From DASQHM01 sp035632095 (GTDB lineage Bacteria; Pseudomonadota; Alphaproteobacteria; Ferrovibrionales; Ferrovibrionaceae), in assembly GCA_035632095.1 (NCBI GenBank), contig DASQHM010000212.1:1-21807 (forward strand): 21,807 bases of DNA, read 5' to 3'. The notes below the pieces were generated by a model, which made no database searches, was not told where the DNA came from, and saw only the letters and a list, made by a program, of their open reading frames with translations. Both the position numbers and the translations under genes were made by a program. Numbering within the stretch: position 1 is the stretch's first letter; every line of letters starts with the position of its first letter. Below, in pieces: positions 1 through 7,315 of the stretch.

Positions 1-291
1 GCGCAGACGCGCGATATTCTGGCCGACGAGCTGCTGGCCATCTGGCGGCGCGAGCGCACCACCGGGGTCTACGTGACGCACAATCTGCACGAGGCCTTGC
101 GGCTCGCCGACCGGGTGGCCGTGCTGTCGCGGCGCCCGGGCCGGCTGAAAGCCGTGATCCCGGTGCCGATCCCGAAGGCTGAGCGCGAGCGCATCGAGCA
201 TGCGGGCGAACTTGCGCGGCTGCACGAAAAGCTCTGGTCGCTGATCCGGGACGAAGCCGTGGTGGCGGATCGCGAGATGCAGCGTGGTTGA
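1..291 (+). CDS. ABC transporter ATP-binding protein, C-terminal part (SsuB/TauB type)
   Basis: This is the last 96 residues of an ABC ATPase, cut by the window start. It would power import of a nitrate-, sulfonate- or taurine-like substrate with the permease that follows. The visible part has the switch/H-loop as VTHNLHEAL (residues 25-33 of the fragment), followed by LADRVAVLSRRPGRL, the usual stretch after the H-loop in this importer subfamily. The common aspartate after the H-loop histidine is asparagine here. Walker A, the signature motif and Walker B would lie upstream of the window. The stop codon overlaps the GTG start of the permease by 8 bp, so the two are co-transcribed and probably translationally coupled. 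The substrate cannot be read from this fragment. Confidence 0.9.
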   Translation, partial: AQTRDILADELLAIWRRERTTGVYVTHNLHEALRLADRVAVLSRRPGRLKAVIPVPIPKAERERIEHAGELARLHEKLWSLIRDEAVVADREMQRG

Positions 292-1090
292 GTCGCGCCA
301 AGACCCCGGCGCGGCGCCGGTGGCGTTTCGCGGCGCCGGATTCGATCCGCGCGCGCGGCGCCTGGCGCCCTGGATCGCCTTCGCCGCGGCCATTCTGCTC
401 TGGCAGGCCGCATCGTCGAGCGGTTTCTTGCCCGCACTTTACATGCCGAGCCCCTTGCAGGTTCTCGCCGCGCTGCAACGGCTCGCGCTCTCCGGAACCC
501 TCGGCCGGCACCTCGGCTGGAGCATCGAGCGCATCGTCGCGGGCTGGACGATCGGCGCGGGCTTCGGTCTTGCCATCGGAATATCCATGGGCATCTTCTC
601 GCTGGTGCGCGCCGTCGGCATCCCGGTGGTCGGCGCATTGTTTCCGGTCCCGAAGATCGCGTTGCTGCCGCTGCTCATTCTTTGGTTCGGCATCGGCGAG
701 CCCTCGAAGATCGCCACCATCGCGCTCGGGGTGTTCTTCCCGACGGTGATCAGCGCCTATAGCGCCGTCGACGGCGTGCCGCGAAGCCTGATCCGCATGG
801 CGCAGAGTTTCGGCCTGCCCGCCCGCGACATCGTGACGAAGGTGGTGATCCCGGCCGCAATGCCCGGCATCCTGGCCGGATTCCGCATTTCCACCTCGAT
901 CGCCCTGATCCTGGTGGTGGCGGCGGAGATGATCGGCGCCGAATACGGCATCGGCGCCTTCGTGCTTGCCGCCGGCAATTTGATGCAAACCGATCAGCTG
1001 ATCGCGGGCGTGGTCATTCTCTCGCTGCTCGGCCTTGCCATCAGCTTCGCCATCGGCCGGCTGGAACAATGGTTGCTGCGATGGCGCTGA
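284..1090 (+). CDS. ABC transporter permease (SsuC/TauC type)
   Basis: This 268-residue inner-membrane permease belongs to the binding-protein-dependent transport family used for nitrate, sulfonate, taurine or pyrimidine-precursor uptake. A basic N-terminal stretch (about residues 22-27) precedes the first membrane segment (about 28-45), and several more hydrophobic segments follow. The cytoplasmic EAA-type loop that contacts the ATPase is visible around residues 165-200 (MAQSFGLPARDIVTKVVIPA), with the conserved glycine and the I-P pair. The length fits the family (about 250-280 residues). The start is GTG at 284, which overlaps the ATPase stop; no in-frame ATG lies near. Its end overlaps the start of the FAD oxidoreductase by 10-22 bp. 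The periplasmic binding protein is not in the window. Confidence 0.92.
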   Translation: MVESRQDPGAAPVAFRGAGFDPRARRLAPWIAFAAAILLWQAASSSGFLPALYMPSPLQVLAALQRLALSGTLGRHLGWSIERIVAGWTIGAGFGLAIGISMGIFSLVRAVGIPVVGALFPVPKIALLPLLILWFGIGEPSKIATIALGVFFPTVISAYSAVDGVPRSLIRMAQSFGLPARDIVTKVVIPAAMPGILAGFRISTSIALILVVAAEMIGAEYGIGAFVLAAGNLMQTDQLIAGVVILSLLGLAISFAIGRLEQWLLRWR

Positions 1091-2376
1091 ACCTGGACAC
1101 GCGCATCGTCACCCGCCAAAGCGGCGCGGCACAGCGCATCGAGGCCGACGTGGCGGTGCTCGGCGCCGGCATCGCTGGCGTCTCGGCGGCGCTGGAAGCG
1201 GCGAAGCTCGGCCGGTCGGTGGCGCTGATCGACGGCGCGCCGAGCCTCGGCGGCCAGGCCGTGGGCGCGGTGATCGGCACGTTCTGCGGCCTGTTCAGCA
1301 ACGGACCCGCGCCCTACCAGGTCACCCACGGCATTGCCGACGGCATACTGCGCGATCTCGGGCAGGCGCAGGCGTTGCACTACATTCGCGGGCGGCGCAA
1401 CACCGTGATCGTGCAGTACGACGAGACCGTGCTCGCGCGCTGGATCGAGGAAGCGGTCCGCAACTCCGGCATTCGTCTGGTTCTCGGCGCTTTGCTCGTT
1501 GAAGTCCGGCGCGAGGCCAATCGCGTGACGGGGCTCGGTCTGATGACCCGGTACGGTCCGGTCGACGTGCGCGCCAACGGTTTTGTGGATGCCTCGGGCG
1601 ACGCGGCGCTCGCCTTCGGCGCCGGGTTTGCGTGCCGCGAACCGGCGACGCCCGTTTTCGGCACCCAGATGATCGTGCTTGAAGGCATCGACGAAGCGGA
1701 ACTGTCCCGGCTCGATCGCACCGAGTTGCAAGGCCGCCTTGCCGGCAAGGCCAAACAATACGGATTGCGCCGCCATGACGGCTTCCTGTTCGCGCCGCCC
1801 GGCAAGGGAACGGCGCTGGTCAACATGACCCACATCGAAACGCCGCTGGATGCGCTCGGCGCCGCGCGGCAACAGCTTGAAGCGCGGGCCGAGGCCGACC
1901 GGCTGCTGGCGTTTCTGCGCGCCGAATATCCCGCCGCCCTTGGGCGCGCCCGCATCCGCACCTACGGCATGCCGGGCATACGGCAGACGCGATGGATCAG
2001 CGCGCGTCATCACCTGACGGCCGACGAGGTCCGCAACGGCGTGCGCTTCGCCGACGCGGTCGGGCGCTGTTCCTGGCCCATCGAGCTGCACAATCGCCCC
2101 GACGATGTGCATTGGGAGGAATTCGGCGACGACCACATGCATTGGATTCCGCTCGGCATGATGCTGCCGGAGCACGCCGACAATCTGATCGCCGCGGGCC
2201 GCTGCGCCGACGGCGACCCGGCGGCGCTGTCCTCGGTACGGGTGATGGGTCCCTGCATCGCCATGGGCGCGGCCGCGGCGCATGCGTTGGATTTGGCCGG
2301 CTCAGGCTCGGTCCGCCAGATCGACATGGCGGCGCTGCAACGCCGTCTCGCCGACAACATCGAACGCCGCGACTAG
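1081..2376 (+). CDS. FAD-dependent oxidoreductase
   Basis: This 431-residue flavoprotein has the N-terminal dinucleotide-binding fold typical of the FAD_oxidored family. The glycine motif GAGIAG is at residues 28-33, an acidic residue (D51) ends the second strand, and GGQA follows. A second FAD-contacting motif, DASGDAALAFGAGF, lies in the middle, and a C-terminal segment (CADGDPAALSSVRVMGP, then a Gly/Ala-rich helix) closes the FAD site. The substrate is not known. Its start overlaps the permease stop, so it belongs to the same transcript and may act on the imported compound or a product of it; this is inference from position. ATG at 1069 is an alternative start four codons upstream; 1081 was preferred because it gives the shorter overlap. 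Its 3' end faces the Sel1-repeat gene 18 bp away, with no visible terminator. Confidence 0.88.
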   Translation: MALNLDTRIVTRQSGAAQRIEADVAVLGAGIAGVSAALEAAKLGRSVALIDGAPSLGGQAVGAVIGTFCGLFSNGPAPYQVTHGIADGILRDLGQAQALHYIRGRRNTVIVQYDETVLARWIEEAVRNSGIRLVLGALLVEVRREANRVTGLGLMTRYGPVDVRANGFVDASGDAALAFGAGFACREPATPVFGTQMIVLEGIDEAELSRLDRTELQGRLAGKAKQYGLRRHDGFLFAPPGKGTALVNMTHIETPLDALGAARQQLEARAEADRLLAFLRAEYPAALGRARIRTYGMPGIRQTRWISARHHLTADEVRNGVRFADAVGRCSWPIELHNRPDDVHWEEFGDDHMHWIPLGMMLPEHADNLIAAGRCADGDPAALSSVRVMGPCIAMGAAAAHALDLAGSGSVRQIDMAALQRRLADNIERRD

Positions 2377-2394
2377 ATCGCTGAAGCGCGCCCG

Positions 2395-4044
2395 TTACTC
2401 CAGGTTTGGCGTAAAGGCGGCGATCTGCTTGCGCGCGGCCGCGAGGTCGGCGCCGGTGAGACTCGGCCGATTGAAGTAGCTGTCCAAGTTGCCGCCCTTG
2501 AGGCCGAGGCTGCACCAGACGTAGGCCTGGACCGGATCGCGCGGCACGCCCGTGCCGACGATGTAGTGATCGCCAAGGTTCGATTGCGCTTCCGGCAAAC
2601 CTTGATCGGCCGCCATCCGCAACCATTTCACCGCATCGGCGGATTCGCGCCTGCCGTCGTAATAGGCGGCGAGAAACATGCGCGCCAACGCATCCCCGCC
2701 CTCCGCCGCATGCACCATGCTCTGCACCAGGGCATCGTCCGGTTGCAGCGTGGCGGTGCCGAAATAATTCGGCACGGGATAGTAGTTGTGGATGCGGCCG
2801 TCCAGTTTGGCGTCGAGCGCCTGGGTGCGACGTTGCCGCGCCTTGACGTCGAGCATGGGCGGAAAGCCGTGGATCGATTGGCGCATGGCGTTCCATAGCT
2901 CGACGTTGCCGAGCAGCGCGCCGCGAAGGATCCAAAAGCTCTTGAGCGCGTTCCGTTCGGCGTCGCTATTCTGCGAGTAGAGGTTCACGATGCTGAGTTC
3001 CGCGTCGTGCTCGCCTTGGAAAGCGGCGCGCTGCAGCCATAGAAACGCGCGGTGGTCGTCCGGCGCGACGCCCGCGCCGCCGTGATAGGCCGCGGCCAAT
3101 TGGACCGCTGCATAGGAATGTCCCGCGGCCGCAGCTTCCTGAAACCGCGCCACCGCGGCTGAGGGGTCGGTTTGACTGATCGCGAGGCCGTCGGCAAAGA
3201 GGGCGGCCGGATGTTTCGCCGCCAGCAGCGGCTCGGCGAACTTCGCGGCGTCGGTGAGGTTGCGGGCGGCCAGGGCGTTGTTGATCTGCACCGCATCGGC
3301 AAAGGCATTGTCCGGCATGCCCGGTTCGCTGGACCAGCTCGCGAGCCGGATCCGGGTCACCGCTCGCTTCGCATCGTCGTCGCCCTTGAGCGCCGCCACT
3401 TGCAGCAGCCCACGGATGAAGTCGTCGTCGCGCGCCTCCAACGGCGCGCGATCGAGCAGCGCCGCTAGATTGTTGGCGGCGATGGGATTGCTCAGCATGG
3501 CCGCCTTGAGCAGCCATTCGCGGGCTTTGCTTTCGTCCTTGACGATCGCGCGCGTTCCGATCGCCAAGCTGTTGCCGAGCATCATTTGCGAATAGGGATC
3601 GCCGGCGTTGGATCCGGCGACAAGCTGCTCGAAGGCGTGGAGCGGGTCGGGCGTAATGCCCGCAGACCCCAATATGTAAACGCGCGCCAGCACGGCGGCG
3701 GCCTCGCTCACGCCCGCCGCCTCGGCGCGTTTGAGCATCTCGATGGCGGCGCTCCCGTCCGTCTTGGTGCCGCGGCCGGTAAGCTGCAGGCAGCCGGCGG
3801 CGAGCAGCGCGTTGGGATCGCCCTTTTCCGCCGCGCCCGCCCATTTCGCGAAATCCTCGTCGAAGAAGCCGAGCGCCAGGTCGGCCGCGCATACGTCCGG
3901 GTTGTCCCAAGGATTGAGCAGGGCCGACGTGATAGCTGCCGCTCTTGCCGGGGCCGGATTGATCGGGACCGACACCGACGTCTGTGCTTTCGCCGGTAGA
4001 GCCAGGGCCAGGCAGCAGAGGAGGCAAGGGGTCAGGCGGGTCAT
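2395..4044 (-). CDS. Secreted Sel1-repeat (TPR-like) protein
   Basis: The 549-residue product begins with a clear signal peptide: a basic Arg, a hydrophobic core (LLCCLALAL) and an AKA-QT cleavage site after residue 20. The mature part is built of Sel1-type helical repeats of about 36 residues, seen at about 77-111, 113-147, 149-183, 278-308, 309-343, 345-378, 451-482 and 483-517. They carry the usual A-x-x-x-L-A-x-x-Y-x-x-G and A-x-x-W-x-x-x-A-A patterns. Such repeats form solenoids that hold partner proteins, and in proteobacteria they often act in the periplasm; the partner is unknown. The ATG at 4044 was chosen because it opens the signal peptide; an upstream in-frame ATG at 4173 would bury the signal and run into the promoter region of the divergent regulator gene. 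No enzymatic motif is seen. Confidence 0.9.
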   Translation of the reverse strand: MTRLTPCLLCCLALALPAKAQTSVSVPINPAPARAAAITSALLNPWDNPDVCAADLALGFFDEDFAKWAGAAEKGDPNALLAAGCLQLTGRGTKTDGSAAIEMLKRAEAAGVSEAAAVLARVYILGSAGITPDPLHAFEQLVAGSNAGDPYSQMMLGNSLAIGTRAIVKDESKAREWLLKAAMLSNPIAANNLAALLDRAPLEARDDDFIRGLLQVAALKGDDDAKRAVTRIRLASWSSEPGMPDNAFADAVQINNALAARNLTDAAKFAEPLLAAKHPAALFADGLAISQTDPSAAVARFQEAAAAGHSYAAVQLAAAYHGGAGVAPDDHRAFLWLQRAAFQGEHDAELSIVNLYSQNSDAERNALKSFWILRGALLGNVELWNAMRQSIHGFPPMLDVKARQRRTQALDAKLDGRIHNYYPVPNYFGTATLQPDDALVQSMVHAAEGGDALARMFLAAYYDGRRESADAVKWLRMAADQGLPEAQSNLGDHYIVGTGVPRDPVQAYVWCSLGLKGGNLDSYFNRPSLTGADLAAARKQIAAFTPNLE

Positions 4045-4086
4045 GCGGCGTCGGCGAGCGCGGTTTCTCGAATCGGGGCGGATAGA

Positions 4087-4092
4087 ATTGTA
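4087..4092 (-). promoter_or_regulatory. Possible -10 element of the Sel1-repeat gene
   Basis: Reading the minus strand, TACAAT matches the -10 consensus at five of six positions and lies 42 bp before the ATG at 4044. No good -35 hexamer was found 16-18 bp upstream, so this is a weak call. Confidence 0.35.
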
Positions 4093-4133
4093 GCAGACCC
4101 AAGAGGTTAGGGTGAGTTCCGATCCGGGCCGCG

Positions 4134-4151
4134 CCCATAGCAAACTATGGG
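4134..4151. promoter_or_regulatory. Palindromic operator-like site in the divergent Sel1/glxA-type promoter region
   Basis: The sequence CCCATAG-CAAA-CTATGGG is a perfect dyad with 7-bp arms and a 4-bp centre. A further copy of one half, CCATAGTTTGC, lies at 4202-4212 and is the exact inverse of GCAAACTATGG at 4140-4150. The region separates the divergent Sel1-repeat gene and the AraC-type regulator, so it may bind that regulator or another factor. Binding is inferred only from the symmetry. Confidence 0.5.
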
Positions 4152-4179
4152 TTTGGCGGAAAATGAGGGCCATATGTCA

Positions 4180-4208
4180 TTGCTGCCAGGCCCGCGGGGC
4201 TCCATAGT
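4180..4208 (+). promoter_or_regulatory. Putative promoter of the GlxA-type regulator, leaderless
   Basis: TTGCTG (4180-4185) and CATAGT (4203-4208) are 17 bp apart. The expected start point, about 7 nt further on, coincides with the A of the ATG at 4216, and there is no ribosome binding site before that ATG. The -10 hexamer is embedded in the repeated CCATAG half-site. Confidence 0.45.
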
Positions 4209-4215
4209 TTGCGCC

Positions 4216-5286
4216 ATGACCCGCCGCATTCCCCGACGCCCGGCGACCCTTTCACCGACGGATGCCGAAGCCGCACCGCGGCGCGTGACCCTGGTCGCCT
4301 ATCCGGACATCCAGGTGCTCGATCTGACCGGCCCGATCGCAGTGTTCTACAACGCTCTCCGCGCCATGGAGCGGCAGAGGAGGGATGCGGGACCGGCCTA
4401 TGTGATCGAGACCGTGTCCCCGGACGGCGGCCGCATCGGAACGCAACAAGGCGTCGCCGTTCTCGCCGACCGCCGCTTGGTCGACGTCTTGGATCCGCCG
4501 GACACGTTGATCGTGACCGGCGGGTCGGGCGTGCACAGCGCCAGCCGCGACCGACGCATTGTCGATTGGCTCGCGGCGATGGCGCCCCGGGCGCGGCGGA
4601 TTTGCTCGGTCTGCACCGGCGCATTCCTGTTGGCGGAGGCGGGTCTGCTCGACGGCAGACGCGCCACGACGCACTGGGCCAGTTGCGAGCTGCTGGCGAA
4701 GCGCTACCCCTCCGTCACGGTCGAACCGGATTCGATCTACGTGCGCGACGGCAATGTATGGACATCGGCCGGCGTGACCGCCGGCATGGACCTGGCGCTG
4801 GCGCTGGTGGAAGACGATTTCGGCCGCGAATGCGCCATCACCGCCGCGCGCTGGTTGGTCATGTTCGCCAGGCGGCCGGGCGGACAGTCGCAATTCAGCG
4901 CGCATCTCGCGGCGCAAGCGGCGGAACACGAGCCGATCGCCAAGGCGCAGGCCTGGATCGTCGATCACCTCGATGCCGATCTGTCGGTCGCGGCGCTCGC
5001 CGAACGCGTCGCCATGAGTCCGCGCAACTTCGCCCGTGTGTTCGTTCGCGAGACCGGATCGACGCCGGCCGATTTCGTCGAAGCGGCGCGCATCGATGCG
5101 GCGCGCCGCGCGCTCGAGCAAAGCCGCGGCGGGGTCGAGCAGGTGGCGCGGGCTTGCGGATTCTCCGACGCCGAACACATGCGCCGCGCCTTCCATCGCC
5201 GCCTCGGCGTAAGCCCGCAGGACTACCGCGCACGTTTCCGCACGCAGGCAAGCCACGTCACGCACATTGCCGCCGCGTCACAATGA
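4216..5286 (+). CDS. GlxA-family AraC-type regulator with N-terminal DJ-1/PfpI domain
   Basis: This 356-residue transcription factor has a GATase1-like (DJ-1/PfpI) sensor domain at about residues 22-210 and an AraC-type double helix-turn-helix at about 245-345. The sensor keeps the nucleophile-elbow motif SVCTGAFLLAEAGLL with Cys133, followed by TTHW (151-154). The C-terminal half shows the typical DLSVAALAERVAMSPRNFARVF and CGFSDAEHMRRAFHRRLGVSP segments. Start codons at 4147 and 4174 are also in frame; 4147 lies inside the palindrome and neither has a ribosome binding site, while 4216 fits a leaderless promoter. The next gene, 10 bp downstream, encodes a related DJ-1-fold enzyme, so the regulator may respond to that enzyme's substrate. 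This last point is inference. Confidence 0.9.
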   Translation: MTRRIPRRPATLSPTDAEAAPRRVTLVAYPDIQVLDLTGPIAVFYNALRAMERQRRDAGPAYVIETVSPDGGRIGTQQGVAVLADRRLVDVLDPPDTLIVTGGSGVHSASRDRRIVDWLAAMAPRARRICSVCTGAFLLAEAGLLDGRRATTHWASCELLAKRYPSVTVEPDSIYVRDGNVWTSAGVTAGMDLALALVEDDFGRECAITAARWLVMFARRPGGQSQFSAHLAAQAAEHEPIAKAQAWIVDHLDADLSVAALAERVAMSPRNFARVFVRETGSTPADFVEAARIDAARRALEQSRGGVEQVARACGFSDAEHMRRAFHRRLGVSPQDYRARFRTQASHVTHIAAASQ

Positions 5287-5296
5287 GGAGAGCGCC

Positions 5297-5944
5297 ATGC
5301 AGATCGCCGCGCTGATTTTCGACGACATCACGCCGCTCGATATCGTCGGGCCGATGGAGGTCCTGTCGCGGCTGCCGAAGGCGGAGGTCGTGGTGGTCGG
5401 CAAGACCCGAGGTCCGGTGCGCGATCCCCGCACTCATTGGATCCTGACTGCGGAGGCGGCGATCGAGGAAGTGACCCGGCCCGACATCGTCGTCATTCCT
5501 GGCGGCGCCGGCGTGCGGCCGCTGTGCCGCGAGCCCGCCATGCTCGATTGGATGCGCGAGGTGCACCGGCATACCACGTGGACCACGTCGGTCTGCACCG
5601 GCTCGCTGTTGCTGGCGGCGGCCGGCCTGCTGAAAGGCCTGCAAGCCGCGACCCACTGGTCCGCGAGCGATGACCTCGCCGAGTTCGGCGCGACATATGT
5701 GGAAAAGCGCGTCGTGATCCAAGGAAAGATCATCACCGCGGCCGGCGTGTCGTCCGGCATCGACATGGCGCTCACGCTGGCGGCAAAGGTCGCGGGCGAG
5801 GATATGGCCAAGCGAATCCAGTTGATGATCGAATACGATCCGCAGCCGCCGTTCGATTCGGGCGCCCCGTCCAAAGCGGATCCGGCGATGCTGGCGGATC
5901 TGCGCCAGCGCATGCAGCGCGCCTCCGCTCCGCCGCCGCGCTGA
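5297..5944 (+). CDS. inhA: DJ-1/PfpI family protein, isonitrile hydratase-like
   Basis: The 215-residue product resembles isonitrile hydratase, which converts isonitriles to N-substituted formamides in the cytoplasm. The nucleophile elbow TTSVCTGSLLLAAAGLL places the catalytic Cys at residue 100, next to Thr101, and ATHW follows. The N-terminal DDITPLDIVGP motif carries the conserved acidic residues, and the C-terminal EYDPQPPFDSG is characteristic of this subgroup. A strong ribosome binding site, GAGGAG at 5285-5290, lies 6 nt before ATG 5297. An upstream in-frame ATG at 5267 would overlap the preceding gene and was rejected. The gene is 10 bp downstream of the GlxA-type regulator and surely shares its transcript. 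The subfamily assignment is good; the true substrate is not proven, because related proteins act on other small carbonyl or isonitrile compounds. Confidence 0.85.
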   Translation: MQIAALIFDDITPLDIVGPMEVLSRLPKAEVVVVGKTRGPVRDPRTHWILTAEAAIEEVTRPDIVVIPGGAGVRPLCREPAMLDWMREVHRHTTWTTSVCTGSLLLAAAGLLKGLQAATHWSASDDLAEFGATYVEKRVVIQGKIITAAGVSSGIDMALTLAAKVAGEDMAKRIQLMIEYDPQPPFDSGAPSKADPAMLADLRQRMQRASAPPPR

Positions 5945-5960
5945 GTTCGCCGCCGCGCAC

Positions 5961-5989
5961 TGGACAGGATCGGGTCGCCGCGCGACATT
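5961..5989 (+). promoter_or_regulatory. Putative promoter of the NUDIX gene, leaderless
   Basis: TGGACA (5961-5966, five of six to the -35 consensus) and GACATT (5984-5989) are separated by 17 bp. Only AGGGTC lies between the -10 hexamer and the ATG at 5996, so transcription would start at or next to the start codon. The AGGG could alternatively serve as a very close ribosome binding site. Confidence 0.4.
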
Positions 5990-5995
5990 AGGGTC

Positions 5996-6538
5996 ATGCC
6001 TGTTCCGCACCCATCCGACTACGCCTTCGCTCTCGAAGTGCCCGAGGGCGACAACCGCGAGCGTTTCATCTGTCGCGATTGCGGCTGGATTCACTATGTG
6101 AATCCAAAGGTGGTCGTCGGCGCTGTCTGCGTTTGGGACGACAAGATCCTGCTGTGCAAACGGGCCATCGAGCCGCGTTTGGGCTACTGGACCATTCCAG
6201 CCGGCTTCCTCGAAGAACGCGAGTCCTCGGAACAGGGCGCCATTCGCGAGGCGCAAGAAGAGGCTTCCGCAGACATTGCGCTCGACGGTCTCCTTGCGGT
6301 CTACAACATTCCGCGCATCAGCCAGGTGCAGATCATCTATCGCGCGCGGCTGCGTTCGCCGTCCGTGGCGGCCGGCGTCGAGAGCGCCGCCGTGCGGCTT
6401 TATGATTGGTCCGACATCCCGTGGAACGAACTGGCGTTTCCGAGCGTGCGCTGGGCGCTCGATCACTATCGCGAAACCATGGGCCATCGCGAGTTCAGCG
6501 CCCGCACCAATCCGGCGGACGAGACCGTCAGCCGCTGA
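5996..6538 (+). CDS. NUDIX hydrolase with N-terminal zinc-ribbon-like motif
   Basis: This 180-residue protein would hydrolyse a nucleoside diphosphate linked to another group, such as ADP-ribose or NADH. The Nudix box spans residues 70-92: G70, E76, R84, E85, E88 and E89 match the Gx5Ex7REUxEExGU pattern, but the late glycine is replaced by Ser91. A CxxC pair (C26, C29) followed by HYVNPK resembles the zinc-ribbon start of the NudC-like subgroup, although only two cysteines are seen. The gene stands 51 bp after the isonitrile-hydratase-like gene with its own promoter-like sequence. It converges on the YciB-like gene, 14 bp away. Which substrate it prefers cannot be told from the sequence. Confidence 0.9.
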   Translation: MPVPHPSDYAFALEVPEGDNRERFICRDCGWIHYVNPKVVVGAVCVWDDKILLCKRAIEPRLGYWTIPAGFLEERESSEQGAIREAQEEASADIALDGLLAVYNIPRISQVQIIYRARLRSPSVAAGVESAAVRLYDWSDIPWNELAFPSVRWALDHYRETMGHREFSARTNPADETVSR

Positions 6539-6552
6539 TCGTCAGCCGCCCG

Positions 6553-7125
6553 TCATAGGCCCGGGTTTTGCCCGGCCGGCGCGGCGTGATAGCGCCGGAT
6601 CAGGGGCACCTGCGCCAGGCTGAACAGAATTGTCGCCGGCATGGTGACGAACAGGCGGGCGCTGACCCAGGCATCGGTGCTGAGAAAGTGCCGGCTCGCC
6701 TCGTTGAACAGCGCGAGCGCCACGAACCAGGCGACCCAGCGCCAGGTGAGAACGCGCCATCCGGTATCCGTGAGCGGAATCATCGGACCGAGCAACAGCC
6801 GCAGCAACGGCCGCCCGAGCGCTAGCCCGCCGGCAAGGATCGCGGCGATCAGTCCGTTGACGATGGTCGGCTTGATCTTGATGAAGAAGTCGTCTTGCAG
6901 CCATAGCGTCAAGCCGCCGAACGCCAGGACGAACACGCCCGTCGCCAACGACATGGCCGGAAGCCTGCCCGTCTGCCAATAAGACGCCGCGATTGAAAGC
7001 ACCGTGGCCGCCATGAAGACGCCGGTGCCCACGAAAATGCCGTAGCGGCCGTTGGCGATGAAGAACGCCAGCAAGGGCCCCCCTTCGATGATCAGCCGAA
7101 CGTAAGGGGACAGGGGCTCGCGCAT
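6553..7125 (-). CDS. yciB: YciB-type inner membrane protein (septation protein A family)
   Basis: This 190-residue integral membrane protein has about five hydrophobic segments. Family hallmarks are visible: the N-terminal EGGPLLAFFIANGRYGIFVGTG, the central GGLTLWLQDDFFIKIKPTIV, and the WVNFK-like C-terminal WVSARLFV. YciB proteins sit in the inner membrane and have been linked to cell envelope and septum integrity; their biochemical role is unsettled. The ATG at 7125 was chosen because it opens the conserved region and lies 8 nt after a TATGGT hexamer; an earlier in-frame ATG at 7179 would add 18 non-conserved residues. In related alphaproteobacteria this gene follows ftsY directly; here a 498-bp spacer separates them. 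Old symbols for the family are ispZ and ispA, which are misleading. Confidence 0.88.
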   Translation of the reverse strand: MREPLSPYVRLIIEGGPLLAFFIANGRYGIFVGTGVFMAATVLSIAASYWQTGRLPAMSLATGVFVLAFGGLTLWLQDDFFIKIKPTIVNGLIAAILAGGLALGRPLLRLLLGPMIPLTDTGWRVLTWRWVAWFVALALFNEASRHFLSTDAWVSARLFVTMPATILFSLAQVPLIRRYHAAPAGQNPGL

Positions 7126-7133
7126 GGGCGCGC

Positions 7134-7177
7134 ACCATAGCGGAGACCGGCGGCCTGCTCCAGGCGGCAGAGGTCTC
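7134..7177 (-). promoter_or_regulatory. -10 element and nested hairpin upstream of the YciB-like gene
   Basis: On the minus strand TATGGT (plus positions 7134-7139) lies 8 nt before the ATG at 7125, with no ribosome binding site between, suggesting a leaderless start. Just upstream is a nested inverted repeat: outer arms GAGACC (7143-7148) and GGTCTC (7172-7177), inner arms GCCTG (7153-7157) and CAGGC (7161-7165). It covers where a -35 element would be, and no good -35 hexamer is seen, so an activator or repressor site is possible. Confidence 0.4.
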
Positions 7178-7240
7178 AATGATGAAGACGGTATTTCGAG
7201 GGCCGGACGAACGCCGCGTGTTGGAGGGGTCGCAAACGTA

Positions 7241-7272
7241 TGGCGCCGGCCAGAGCGATCCGACCGGCGCCA
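7241..7272. repeat. Inverted repeat, possible transcript end of the lysine-rich micro-ORF
   Basis: TGGCGCCGG (7241-7249) and CCGGCGCCA (7264-7272) form a perfect 9-bp stem with a 14-nt loop, 43 bp beyond the stop of the lysine-rich micro-ORF. There is no T-run after it on the minus strand, so if it ends transcription it is not a standard intrinsic terminator. Confidence 0.45.
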
Positions 7273-7315
7273 AAGGAATACCGTCCCGCTGGAAGCGGAA
7301 CGGCGAGAAGGGAAA

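Larger units (their letters stand above)
7126..7315. other. Non-coding spacer before the YciB-like gene
   Basis: This 190-bp stretch holds the promoter-like elements of the YciB-like gene at one end and the inverted repeat at 7241-7272. Open frames crossing it on either strand have no ribosome binding site or recognisable domain, and I see no other gene. Confidence 0.5.

Noticed and set aside
994..2283. A 429-residue minus-strand frame opposite the FAD oxidoreductase gene
   Set aside because: It is antisense to a gene with clear motifs and has no ribosome binding site or recognisable domain.
4147..4215. Upstream start codons (4147, 4174) for the GlxA-type regulator
   Set aside because: They lie in the palindrome and promoter spacer, have no ribosome binding site and add no conserved residues.
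6527..6549. GTCAGCCGC repeated at 6527-6535 and 6541-6549
   Set aside because: The 9-bp repeat lies at the end of the NUDIX gene and is short enough to be chance in GC-rich sequence.
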